A program made the position numbers and the translations under genes. From Chthoniobacterales bacterium (lineage in GTDB: Bacteria > Verrucomicrobiota > Verrucomicrobiia > Chthoniobacterales > UBA10450), in the NCBI GenBank assembly GCA_013697365.1, contig JACCXA010000180.1:1-6307 (forward strand): a stretch of 6,307 nucleotides of DNA, written 5' to 3'. The first letter of the stretch is position 1, and every line of letters begins with the position of its first letter. Below are positions 1 through 6,170 of this stretch, piece after piece. The notes under the pieces were generated by a model. That model saw nothing but the letters and a program-made list of their open reading frames with translations, did not search any database and was not told where the DNA came from.

Positions 1-102
1 ACGGTAAAGCGCCTTCTCCGCTGCATGCCCTGGGTGCCGATGAACACATCCGATCCGATTCCGCCTGCGAACGGTCGGCAGAAAGCGGGCGCCTGATCAA
101 AG
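1..102. other. Left-edge sequence without a supportable gene
   Basis: The plus frame that starts at base 1 is open until a TGA at 94-96, six bases before the next gene, so it could be the tail of a truncated upstream gene. Its translation is short, rich in Pro and Arg, and matches nothing I recognise. The minus strand also has open frames leaving the window, including one with an ATG at 26-24 followed by four arginines, but with no ribosome binding site. No terminator or promoter stands out. I make no gene call here. Confidence 0.4.
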
Positions 103-558
103 ATGGATGCCGCTGCGATCCAGTTATGCGATGCGGACAGCGCCGCTGCGGCCGTCGCTCTGCTCCGCGCGCAACTGGAAGAACACGACATCGAGACCTC
201 CCTCGAGGATCTGCGCGAAGTGACGCGCACGGTTCTCGCCGATGGGCGCTTCGGCTTTATCTTGCTTGCCGCCGTGAACGGCGAAGCCGTCGGCCTCGCC
301 TACGCGGCCGCTCATCTCAGCGCCGAACATGGCGGAACAATTGGTTGGCTCGAAGAGCTTTACGTCCGCCCAGCGTGGCGGGGGCGCGGCGTCGGCGGGC
401 GCCTTGTCTGCGACGTCATTACACGCGCGCAGGAACTTGGATGGCGCGGCGTAGAACTGGAAATCGTGGCCGGCCACGAGCGGGCCATATCACTCTATCT
501 AAGGAACAGCTTCCAGCCTCTCGCGCGTGCTCGTTTCTCCCGCATTTTCGATCGCTAG
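103..558 (+). CDS. GNAT-family N-acetyltransferase
   Basis: A 151-residue protein with the single-domain length and pattern of the GCN5-related N-acetyltransferases, which move an acetyl group from acetyl-CoA to an amine; the substrate cannot be read from sequence. The predicted beta-4 strand LEELYVRP lies at about 83-90. The acetyl-CoA pyrophosphate loop R-G-R-G-V-G (93-98) follows it directly and fits the family motif (R/Q)xxGx(G/A). The C-terminal motif B region is at about 117-140 (VELEIVAGHERAISLYLRNSF), where the usual Asn before A..LY is replaced by His/Glu and the usual G-F by S-F. It is probably cytosolic, with no signal peptide or membrane segment. ATG 103 is the first start after an in-frame TGA at 94-96, and no clear Shine-Dalgarno precedes it. 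It lies 62 bases upstream of the csbD-like gene on the same strand. The family call is firm and the substrate unknown. Confidence 0.87.
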   Translation: MDAAAIQLCDADSAAAAVALLRAQLEEHDIETSLEDLREVTRTVLADGRFGFILLAAVNGEAVGLAYAAAHLSAEHGGTIGWLEELYVRPAWRGRGVGGRLVCDVITRAQELGWRGVELEIVAGHERAISLYLRNSFQPLARARFSRIFDR

Positions 559-576
559 TTTTCTACGTCGTTTACG

Positions 577-591
577 GGCCGCCTTACGGCC
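577..591. repeat. Short GC hairpin between the acetyltransferase and csbD genes
   Basis: The arms GGCCG (577-581) and CGGCC (587-591) are exact complements around a five-base loop. No T-run follows on either strand, so it does not look like an intrinsic terminator. It lies 18 bases after the acetyltransferase stop and could be chance in GC-rich DNA. Confidence 0.3.
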
Positions 592-620
592 TGTGGCCTG
601 CCTGCTTTCGAATCGTGTAT

Positions 621-800
621 ATGGACTCAAGCACTAAGGACAAAATCAAAGGAAACGTTGATCAGGCGAAGGGCGCCGTACAGGAGAAGACAGGCCAGGC
701 CACCGGCGATCGTGAAATGGAAGATCGCGGCACTGCCAACAAAGTAGGCGGGAAGATTCAGGAAAAAGTCGGCGACGTGAAGAAAGTCTTCGGCAAGTAG
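621..800 (+). CDS. CsbD-family small stress-response protein
   Basis: A 59-residue, highly charged protein with no hydrophobic stretch and no cysteine. It has the layout of the CsbD family (CsbD of Bacillus subtilis, YjbJ of E. coli): an N-terminal DKIKGNVDQAKGAVQEK block (about 7-23), a middle acidic stretch (GDREMED, 29-35), and a second related block ANKVGGKIQEKVGDVKK (39-55). The two blocks share a K-x-x-G-x-x-(Q/E)-x-K rhythm, as is usual here. Members are abundant under general stress in many bacteria; their molecular role is not established. The start at 621 places the conserved block at the normal distance from the N-terminus. The same frame stays open far upstream through the acetyltransferase gene, but that part is arginine-rich and unlike the family. 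No good ribosome binding site is seen. A hairpin follows 19 bases after the stop codon. Confidence 0.92.
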   Translation: MDSSTKDKIKGNVDQAKGAVQEKTGQATGDREMEDRGTANKVGGKIQEKVGDVKKVFGK

Positions 801-819
801 CGGTTCAGGGAAGCTAATG

Positions 820-862
820 AGCGTCCCGTCTTTCGGTTCTGAGCAAGAACGGGCGGGACGCT
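820..862 (+). terminator. Long hairpin after the csbD-like gene, possible terminator
   Basis: The outer arms AGCGTCCCG (820-828) and CGGGACGCT (854-862) pair perfectly over nine bases. An inner stem of GTTCT (836-840) and AGAAC (846-850) closes a five-base loop, leaving an asymmetric internal bulge. It starts 19 bases after the csbD stop and is the natural candidate for ending that transcript. The sequence after it is CT-rich (TCTCCCTTGC) without a true T-run, so classical intrinsic termination is uncertain; it may stabilise the 3' end instead. Confidence 0.55.
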
Positions 863-872
863 TCTCCCTTGC

Positions 873-904
873 AAAAAAAAAGCGCGACCATTTCTGGTCG
901 CGCT
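873..904 (-). terminator. Intrinsic terminator of the ABC-F gene
   Basis: Read on the minus strand, a perfect ten-base stem (AGCGCGACCA with TGGTCGCGCT, positions 904-895 and 890-881) closes on a GAAA tetraloop and runs straight into a run of T (880-873), with one more T inside the stem. This is a classical Rho-independent terminator. It lies about 116 bases beyond the ABC-F stop codon and faces the csbD-like gene, so it blocks read-through into that gene's antisense strand. There is no T-run on the plus-strand side, so it acts in one direction only. Confidence 0.9.
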
Positions 905-1020
905 GCTGAAGCTAAGGAGAATTATGTTTGTAGTAGTTGCTTCCTAGTTCGCAGATCTTGTTTAAGCAGCGGCGATGCCAGCCGCGCGCAAAGGTCGAAC
1001 AAAGTTCAGACTCGTCCGCT
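905..1020 (-). other. Probable 3' untranslated region of the ABC-F transcript
   Basis: This lies between the ABC-F stop codon and its terminator. Reading all frames I found no start-to-stop frame resembling a known small protein. A minus-strand frame ending at about 913 is open but has no start codon. On the plus strand AAGGAG (914-919) precedes an ATG at 924, but that frame stops after seven codons. I see no tRNA or riboswitch pattern. Confidence 0.5.
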
Positions 1021-2970
1021 TCAGACGCCGGCTACGTTTTCGGTTTGCTCGAGCGCTTCCCATTCTGTCGTCACGCGCTCGAGCTCCACGGTCAGACTTG
1101 ATAGCTCGCGATTCAGCTCCATCGCCGCGCCACCCGCATCATAAGTTTCCGGCTTTTCCAACTCCGCGGTCAACTCTCCCTGGCGTCCTTCCAGTGAGAG
1201 GATGTGCATCTCCAATTCCCGCACTCGCTTTTCGCGCTCCCGCTGAATCTTCGCCTCCGCCTTTCGTTGTTCCGCGTCAGCGCGACGCTGCTGCCGGGAA
1301 TCACGTAGCCCGGGCGTCGAATTTGTCGCCGGTGCGGCCGCGCCGTTCGCCGGCTGAAGATTGTGCAGTTGCTGCCCGTCACTCGTCAGCGCGGCGCGCG
1401 CCGAGGTCGCCTTCGATTTGTCCAGGTAATAATCGTAGTCGCCCGCGTACGGCGTGAGCTGGCCGGTGTTGATGTGCAGGACCGTTTTCGCGACCGCGCG
1501 GATGAAATAAACGTCGTGGCTGATGAAGATCAGTGTTCCTTCGTATTGCGCGAGAGCGCCGACGAGCGCGTCGATGCTGCCGACATCCAGGTGAGTTGTC
1601 GGCTCATCCATCAGGAGAAGATTCGGTGGATCGAGTAATAGCTTCACCAAGGCGAGCCGCGTTTTCTCTCCCCCGCTCAGAACGGCGGTGGTTTTGAAAA
1701 CGTCATCGCCGCGGAACAAGAATGACCCCAGGACGGTGCGCGCGACCTGTTCCGAAACCGGGTTCGGCATGTCACGCGCAGTCTCGAGCACGGTCATCGC
1801 TGGTTGCAGCATCTCGACGCGATACTGCGAGAAGTAGCCGACCTTTACATTGTGGCCAAGCTCGCGCGTGCCGCTTTGGACCGCGAGCGAACCGCCCAGC
1901 AACTTCAGCAAGGTAGACTTGCCCGACCCGTTCGGGCCCACCAGGACGGTGCGCTGTCCGCGTTCCGCCTCGAAGTTCAAATCCCGATAAACCACCAGAT
2001 CGTCATAGGCATGATGGACGTTCTCCAGCTTGACGACACGATGCCCGCTGCGCGGCGGCTGTGGGAAATGGAAGTGCACCGTCTTCTCGCGATTGAGCGG
2101 CGCCTCGATCTTCTCCATGCGATCGATCTGCTTCAGCTTGCTTTGCGCCTGCGATGCTTTGCTCGCCTTCGCGCGGAAGCGATCGGCAAACAATTGCAGC
2201 GACGCGATTTCCTTCTGCTGATTCTTGTAGGCGGAGAGCTGTTGCTCCTCGCGCGCCGCCTTCTGCTCCACGTAGCTGTCCCAATTCCCGCGGTAGCGTT
2301 GCAATCGGCGATGCGCAATCTCGATGATCGAGCCGACGAGCTGGTTCAGGAATTCGCGGTCGTGCGAGATCATCAGAATCGCGCCCGGATAGCTTTTCAG
2401 GTATTCCTGGAACCAGACGAGCGACTCGAGATCGAGGTGATTGGTTGGTTCGTCGAGCAGAAGCAGATTCGGCTCCTGCACGAGAAGGCGGGCGAGATGC
2501 GCGCGCATGACCCAGCCGCCGCTCAGCGTCTTCGCCGGCCGCTCGAAATCTGACTCGCGAAAGGCGAGCCCGTGCAGGATGCGTTTCGCTTTCGGTTCGA
2601 CCTGCCAGCCGCCGTGCTCGTCGAAAGCGTGGAGCGCGTCGTGATGCTCGGTCGAGTCTTCCGGAGTCGTCTTCAGGATGCGCTGCGCAGCGGTCAACTC
2701 GGGGGAAATGGCGGTCGCCACTTCCAGGACTGTTTCGTCGCCGACCGGCGCATTCTCCTGCGGCAAGAATCCGACCGTCGCCGATTTCTCCAGCGCAATC
2801 TTTCCGACATCCGGAGTAGCCTCGCTCAGAATGAGCGAGAAGAGGGTCGACTTTCCCGCCCCGTTCGGTCCAACCAGGCCCACGCGATCGCCCCGATTCA
2901 CCTGCAGCGAAGCGTCCTCAAAAAGGGTGCGCCCACCGAAGGCTTTTGTGACTTGAGAGATGGTGAGCAT
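1021..2970 (-). CDS. ABC-F family ATPase (YheS/YdiF-like, ribosome-associated)
   Basis: A 649-residue soluble protein with two ABC ATPase domains and no membrane domain, the ABC-F layout. Domain 1 has Walker A GPNGAGKST (34-42), signature LSGGW (149-153), Walker B LLLLDEPTNHLD (169-180, catalytic Glu174) and ISHD (201-204). The charged linker at about 205-310 corresponds to the arm that reaches the ribosomal P-site tRNA in this family. Domain 2 has Walker A GPNGSGKST (345-353), signature LSGGEK (431-436), Walker B LLLMDEPTTHLD (451-462, Glu456) and ISHD (483-486). A Pro/Ala spacer (about 530-555) leads to a Glu/Arg-rich coiled coil (about 557-643), as in Uup and YheS. Both ATPase sites look intact. 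The DEPTTHLD variant and the tryptophan in the first signature depart from the textbook motifs, but LSGGW also occurs in YheS-type proteins. ABC-F proteins act on stalled or initiating ribosomes, and some give antibiotic resistance; nothing here points to resistance. ATG 2970 is the only in-frame start after an upstream stop, with no clear Shine-Dalgarno. It is transcribed alone and ends at the terminator at 873-904. Confidence 0.96.
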   Translation of the reverse strand: MLTISQVTKAFGGRTLFEDASLQVNRGDRVGLVGPNGAGKSTLFSLILSEATPDVGKIALEKSATVGFLPQENAPVGDETVLEVATAISPELTAAQRILKTTPEDSTEHHDALHAFDEHGGWQVEPKAKRILHGLAFRESDFERPAKTLSGGWVMRAHLARLLVQEPNLLLLDEPTNHLDLESLVWFQEYLKSYPGAILMISHDREFLNQLVGSIIEIAHRRLQRYRGNWDSYVEQKAAREEQQLSAYKNQQKEIASLQLFADRFRAKASKASQAQSKLKQIDRMEKIEAPLNREKTVHFHFPQPPRSGHRVVKLENVHHAYDDLVVYRDLNFEAERGQRTVLVGPNGSGKSTLLKLLGGSLAVQSGTRELGHNVKVGYFSQYRVEMLQPAMTVLETARDMPNPVSEQVARTVLGSFLFRGDDVFKTTAVLSGGEKTRLALVKLLLDPPNLLLMDEPTTHLDVGSIDALVGALAQYEGTLIFISHDVYFIRAVAKTVLHINTGQLTPYAGDYDYYLDKSKATSARAALTSDGQQLHNLQPANGAAAPATNSTPGLRDSRQQRRADAEQRKAEAKIQREREKRVRELEMHILSLEGRQGELTAELEKPETYDAGGAAMELNRELSSLTVELERVTTEWEALEQTENVAGV

Positions 2971-3011
2971 CGCGGGCGGCCAATTTCGTCAACGCGCGAG
3001 CAGGCGCAAGC

Positions 3012-3080
3012 TGTAGGGGGAAGCTGTTAGCTTCCCGTGTCTCTTGCCCAAGACCGGGGAAGTTAGCAGCTTCCCCTACA
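3012..3080. repeat. REP-like inverted repeat pair (BIME-like)
   Basis: The left arm (3012-3036) begins TGTAGGGGGAAGCTG and the right arm (3056-3080) reads, on the opposite strand, TGTAGGGGAAGCTGC. Over about 24 bases the arms differ by one extra G and two substitutions. Each arm also folds on itself: GGGAAGCT with AGCTTCCC around GTT on the left (3018-3036), and GGGGAAG with CTTCCCC (3056-3062 and 3070-3076) on the right. A short stem, CTTG with CAAG, sits between them. Paired self-complementary units in opposite orientation are the hallmark of REP/BIME elements. It fills the gap between two divergent genes and ends seven bases before the start codon at 3088. Confidence 0.8.
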
Positions 3081-3087
3081 AACCAGC

Positions 3088-3480
3088 ATGGAAATCGCCA
3101 TCGAAAAGCTCATCGTAGTTTGCTGCTTCGTCATCGGGCTGTCGCATATCCTGCAACCGCGCGCTTGGGTGGAATTGTTCGTCCGCTGGCGCGAGCAAGG
3201 GACGACGGGTGTGTTTTACACCGCGCTGCTGCACTTCCCGCTCGGCGCGTTCATCGTCGCGTTTCACAATGTCTGGACCGGCATCCCTATGGTGGTGACG
3301 CTGCTGGGTTGGGGTTGGACGCTCAAAGGTTTTCTTTACCTCGTCTATCCAAAACATGGGATGAAGATGCTTGCGCGCGTCTCCGTGGAACGTTCGCGCG
3401 AGTTTGTCTACGCGGGGGTTGTGCTCCTCGGCGTGGCGGCATTGATCAGCTACTCGCTGATTGTTCGGACCGCCTCTTAG
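3088..3480 (+). CDS. Four-helix membrane protein of unknown function
   Basis: A 130-residue protein with four predicted membrane segments at about 5-22, 41-60, 64-86 and 106-126, joined by short charged loops; no cleavable signal peptide is apparent. Likely structural features are the loop QPRAWVELFVRWREQG (23-38), the aromatic GWGWTLKGFLYLVYP (74-88), and a basic loop KHGMKMLARVSVERSREF (89-106) that is probably cytosolic by the positive-inside rule. Two histidines (49 and 60) lie in or at the end of the second helix. I recognise no enzyme or transporter motif and assign no function. ATG 3088 is the first start after an in-frame TAG at 3064-3066, which lies inside the REP-like repeat, so the start is well bounded although no Shine-Dalgarno is seen. 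The peptidase gene begins 43 bases downstream on the same strand, so a shared transcript is possible. Overall composition resembles its neighbours. Confidence 0.85.
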   Translation: MEIAIEKLIVVCCFVIGLSHILQPRAWVELFVRWREQGTTGVFYTALLHFPLGAFIVAFHNVWTGIPMVVTLLGWGWTLKGFLYLVYPKHGMKMLARVSVERSREFVYAGVVLLGVAALISYSLIVRTAS

Positions 3481-3498
3481 AGGTTATTGCCGACCCTG

Positions 3499-3526
3499 CC
3501 GAAGGAGGTAATTTCGGTTCGTAATG
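3499..3526 (+). promoter_or_regulatory. Shine-Dalgarno in a hairpin loop ahead of the peptidase start
   Basis: AAGGAGGT (3502-3509), a full match to the anti-Shine-Dalgarno, lies 14 bases before ATG 3524, farther than the usual 5-9. The arms CCGAA (3499-3503) and TTCGG (3513-3517) could pair, placing GGAGGTAAT in a nine-base loop and shortening the effective distance to the start. No start codon lies between the in-frame TAA at 3509-3511 and ATG 3524, so the start is not in doubt. The Shine-Dalgarno is visible; the hairpin's effect is inference. Confidence 0.6.
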
Positions 3527-5644
3527 AAACGAATCCCGCAGGTCTTCGCAATCCTCCTTCTCAGTCTTCAACTCGCAAGCGCGAAGGAGCCCGGCGGTTT
3601 TAATTATCCCGAGCCGCCGAAGAGCGATCAGGCCGATGATTACCACGGCACCAAAGTCGCCGATCCTTATCGTCCCCTGGAGGACGCCGACTCTCCCGCG
3701 TCGCAAAAATGGATCGAAGAGCAAAACAAACTCACTTTCGGTTTCCTCGAGAGCGTTCCGGAACGGAAGCGAATCAATGAGCGTCTGACCGCGCTTTGGA
3801 ACTACGAGAAATACGGTGTGCCGTATCGCGAGGGCGGCCGTTTCTTTTTCACCAAGAACACCGGCCTGCAAAACCAGAGTGTGCTCTACACTGGCGCCGA
3901 GTTGCCGGGTCAGCCCAAGACGTTGCTCGACCCAAATACGCTCGCCAAGGACGGCACGACGGCGCTCACCGGCACCGACATTTCCGATGACGGAAAACTC
4001 CTTGCCTATGGCCTGGCCATGGCCGGGTCCGACTGGCAGGAATGGAAAGTCCGCGACGTGGAAAGCGGCCAGGATCTCGAAGACGATCTCAAGTGGATCA
4101 AATTTTCTGGCGCCTCATGGAAAGGCGACAGCAGCGGCTTTTTCTACAGCCGCTACGACGAACCGACGGGCGAGCAGCTGAAGGCCGCGAACTACTTTCA
4201 CAAGCTCTACTTCCACAAACTCGGGACGCCGCAGCGCGACGACGTCCTCATTTACGAGCGGCCGGATCACAAAGACTGGCTCTTCAGCGGCGAGGTCACG
4301 GAAGACGGCGCCTATCTCATCATCAACATCTCTCAGGGGACCGATCCGAAGAATCGCATTTTCTTTAAGAAGCTCGCCAAGCCGGATGCGCCCGTCGTGG
4401 AACTGCTGAACAAGCAAGACGCCGAATACGATTTCCTCGGCAACAACGGGCCGGTCTTCTGGTTTCGCACCAACCTCAATGCGCCGCGTGGCCGCATCGT
4501 CGCGATAGATACCGGCAAGCCAGGCGAGATCAGGGAACTGGTCGCGCAGTCGGAAGACAAGCTCGAAGGGGTCGAACTGGTGGGCGAGCGCTTCATCGCG
4601 AATTACCTGAAGGACGCGCACTCCGTCGTGCGCCTCTTCGAGGTCACAGGAAAGCCCGCAGGCGAGATCGCGCTTCCGGGTCTCGGCACTGCCATTGGTT
4701 TCACCGGGAAGCGCACCGACAAGGAGACGTTTTACAATTACGTCAGCTACACGGAACCGCCCACCGTCTTCCGGCATGACCTGAAGACCGGTAAGAGCAC
4801 GGTGTTATTCCGGCCGAAAGTGGACTTCAACTCTGCGGAGTTCACGTCCGAGCAGGTCTTCTATCAGAGCAAGGATGGCACGCGCGTGCCGATGTTCTTG
4901 ACCTATCGCAAAGGGCTAAAGAAAGACGGTGATAACCCAACGCTCCTTTACGGGTACGGCGGGTTCGACAACTCGCTTACGCCCACCTTTTCGCCCTCGA
5001 CCGCGGCCTGGCTGCAGATGGGTGGCGTCTACGCGGTCGCGAACTTGCGGGGCGGCGGCGAGTATGGCGAAGAGTGGCATCTCTCCGGGACGAAGCTGCG
5101 CAAGCAGAATGTCTTCGATGACTTCATCGCCGCCGGGGAGTGGTTGATCGCGAACAAATACACCTCCACTCCGAAGCTCGCGATCAGCGGGCGCAGCAAT
5201 GGTGGGCTGCTCGTCGGTGCGGTCCTCAATCAGCGGCCGGACCTTTTTGGTGCCGCGTTGCCCGGCGTAGGCGTGATGGACATGCTGCGCTTCCAGAAGT
5301 TTACGATCGGCTGGGCCTGGACGTCGGATTACGGCTCCTCGGAAAACCCGGAGGAGTTTCAGGCGCTCTATAAATATTCGCCGCTGCACAACGTGGAGTC
5401 GGGGACGAAATATCCGCCGACGATGATCACGACCGCGGATCACGATGACCGCGTCTTTCCGGGCCACAGCTTCAAATACGCGGCCGCCATGCAAGCGGCG
5501 CAGGCCGGAGAGGCGCCGGTCTTGATCCGCATCGAAACACGGGCCGGTCACGGCGCGGGCAAGCCCACCTCGAAGGTGATCGAAGACACGACCGACCAGC
5601 TCGCGTTCCTCGTCAAGACGCTGGGAATGAAGATTGTGTTTTAA
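3524..5644 (+). CDS. Secreted prolyl oligopeptidase (peptidase family S9A)
   Basis: A 706-residue serine peptidase of the prolyl oligopeptidase family, which cuts short peptides after proline; family length is about 700. Residues 1-20 form a signal peptide: basic start MKR, hydrophobic core FAILLLSLQLA, and an ASA site with cleavage predicted before Lys21. No lipobox cysteine is present, so export to the periplasm or beyond is likely. The N-terminal part (about 27-435) is the seven-bladed beta-propeller that restricts substrate size. The alpha/beta-hydrolase domain (about 450-706) contains YGYGGF (476-481, oxyanion tyrosine region), NLRGGGEYGEEWH (507-519), the nucleophile motif GRSNGG with Ser558, ADHDDRV (638-644) with Asp641 and the proline-pocket Arg643, and AGHGAGKP with His676. 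The triad Ser-Asp-His is complete, so the enzyme should be active. Probable role: breakdown of scavenged proline-containing peptides (inference). The cupin gene follows after three bases. A dipeptidyl-peptidase or oligopeptidase B is less likely, because DHDDRV and GHGAGKP are S9A prolyl oligopeptidase hallmarks. Confidence 0.98.
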   Translation: MKRIPQVFAILLLSLQLASAKEPGGFNYPEPPKSDQADDYHGTKVADPYRPLEDADSPASQKWIEEQNKLTFGFLESVPERKRINERLTALWNYEKYGVPYREGGRFFFTKNTGLQNQSVLYTGAELPGQPKTLLDPNTLAKDGTTALTGTDISDDGKLLAYGLAMAGSDWQEWKVRDVESGQDLEDDLKWIKFSGASWKGDSSGFFYSRYDEPTGEQLKAANYFHKLYFHKLGTPQRDDVLIYERPDHKDWLFSGEVTEDGAYLIINISQGTDPKNRIFFKKLAKPDAPVVELLNKQDAEYDFLGNNGPVFWFRTNLNAPRGRIVAIDTGKPGEIRELVAQSEDKLEGVELVGERFIANYLKDAHSVVRLFEVTGKPAGEIALPGLGTAIGFTGKRTDKETFYNYVSYTEPPTVFRHDLKTGKSTVLFRPKVDFNSAEFTSEQVFYQSKDGTRVPMFLTYRKGLKKDGDNPTLLYGYGGFDNSLTPTFSPSTAAWLQMGGVYAVANLRGGGEYGEEWHLSGTKLRKQNVFDDFIAAGEWLIANKYTSTPKLAISGRSNGGLLVGAVLNQRPDLFGAALPGVGVMDMLRFQKFTIGWAWTSDYGSSENPEEFQALYKYSPLHNVESGTKYPPTMITTADHDDRVFPGHSFKYAAAMQAAQAGEAPVLIRIETRAGHGAGKPTSKVIEDTTDQLAFLVKTLGMKIVF

Positions 5645-5647
5645 GCC

Positions 5648-6133
5648 ATGCAGAAAATTAATCTCAGCGAAATGGAGGAGAGTTCGCGATGCTCACCCGC
5701 GGGAAAATACCAGGCATTCTTCAAGGAAATCTCCGTCGCACTTGGGCGCGAGAAGGATTCGCTCGACCTCGGGAAACGGCACCCCTTCGACCTGATGTTG
5801 ACGCGGATCCCGGCTGGCAAAGCTTTTTGCCCATATCATTCGGAAGGGTCGCAATGGGAGCTCTACCTCGTTGTCAGCGGTCGAGGGAAAGTGCGCGACA
5901 GTTCCGGGACAAATGAGGTTTCAGCCGGCGATGCGTTTCTCTTTAAACCGGGCGAAGCGCACCAGCTTTCGGCCGCTGATGACGAGGAGTTTGTTTACTA
6001 CGTCGTCGCGGATAACCCGATCGGCGACTCTTGTTACTACCCCGACAGCGGCAAGTGGGCGGTGCGCAAAGAAGGCGACACGAACGTCCTCGTGAAAGGC
6101 AACGAGACGAATTACTTCGACGGCGAAGAGTAG
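5648..6133 (+). CDS. Single-domain cupin protein
   Basis: A 161-residue protein with one cupin barrel at about 45-122. Cupin motif 1 is PYHSEGSQWELYLVVSGRG (62-80), with His64 and Glu71 in ligand positions; the usual second histidine of H-x-H is Glu66. Motif 2 is GDAFLFKPGEAHQL (94-107), with His105 the remaining ligand. A set of His/Glu/Glu/His could still bind a divalent metal. The C-terminal tail (about 121-161) contains ADNPIGDSCYYPDSGKW, a segment I associate with cupins annotated only by domain. No signal peptide is seen, so it is probably cytosolic. The function could be a small-molecule dioxygenase, isomerase or sugar-binding role; sequence does not decide. ATG 5648 lies three bases after the peptidase stop, which points to translational coupling, and no Shine-Dalgarno is evident. 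An in-frame ATG at 5672 (Met9) is an alternative start that would leave the barrel intact. Confidence 0.92.
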   Translation: MQKINLSEMEESSRCSPAGKYQAFFKEISVALGREKDSLDLGKRHPFDLMLTRIPAGKAFCPYHSEGSQWELYLVVSGRGKVRDSSGTNEVSAGDAFLFKPGEAHQLSAADDEEFVYYVVADNPIGDSCYYPDSGKWAVRKEGDTNVLVKGNETNYFDGEE

Positions 6134-6160
6134 CGGCGCTGACGCGCCGCAGGGTCTTAT
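6133..6160 (+). terminator. Hairpin at the cupin stop codon, possible terminator
   Basis: GCGGCGC (6133-6139) and GCGCCGC (6144-6150) form a perfect seven-base GC stem with loop TGAC, beginning at the last base of the cupin stop codon. The tail AGGGTCTTATT holds only scattered T, so this is a weak candidate terminator for the peptidase-cupin transcript. Confidence 0.45.
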
Positions 6161-6170
6161 TCCGGGGAGC

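Noticed and set aside
126..800. Long plus-strand frame joining the acetyltransferase region to the csbD-like gene
   Set aside because: Its first two thirds are arginine-rich shadow translation of the acetyltransferase gene in another frame; only the last 59 codons look like a protein, and these match CsbD alone.
905..1020. Possible small minus-strand gene after the ABC-F stop
   Set aside because: An open frame ends at about 913 in residues NYYKHNSP, but no ATG, GTG or TTG with a plausible ribosome site begins it, and the composition upstream is unremarkable.
869..1144. 91-codon plus-strand frame over the convergent region
   Set aside because: It runs through the minus-strand terminator and the antisense of the ABC-F C-terminus, has Ser/Arg-rich composition, and has no ribosome binding site at its ATG.
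1804..2553. 249-codon plus-strand frame antisense to the ABC-F gene
   Set aside because: It is the mirror of a strongly supported coding frame in GC-rich DNA, with Leu/Arg-rich composition and no recognisable domain.
4115..4777. 220-codon minus-strand frame inside the peptidase gene
   Set aside because: Antisense shadow of a complete S9A peptidase; no domain or ribosome binding site of its own.
4916..5551. 211-codon minus-strand frame inside the peptidase gene
   Set aside because: It opposes the conserved catalytic domain, is rich in Arg, and has no family resemblance.
5689..5916. 75-codon plus-strand frame preceded by GGAGGAG
   Set aside because: The purine-rich stretch is explained by the cupin codons for Met-Glu-Glu; the frame lies inside the cupin gene and its product has no recognisable features.
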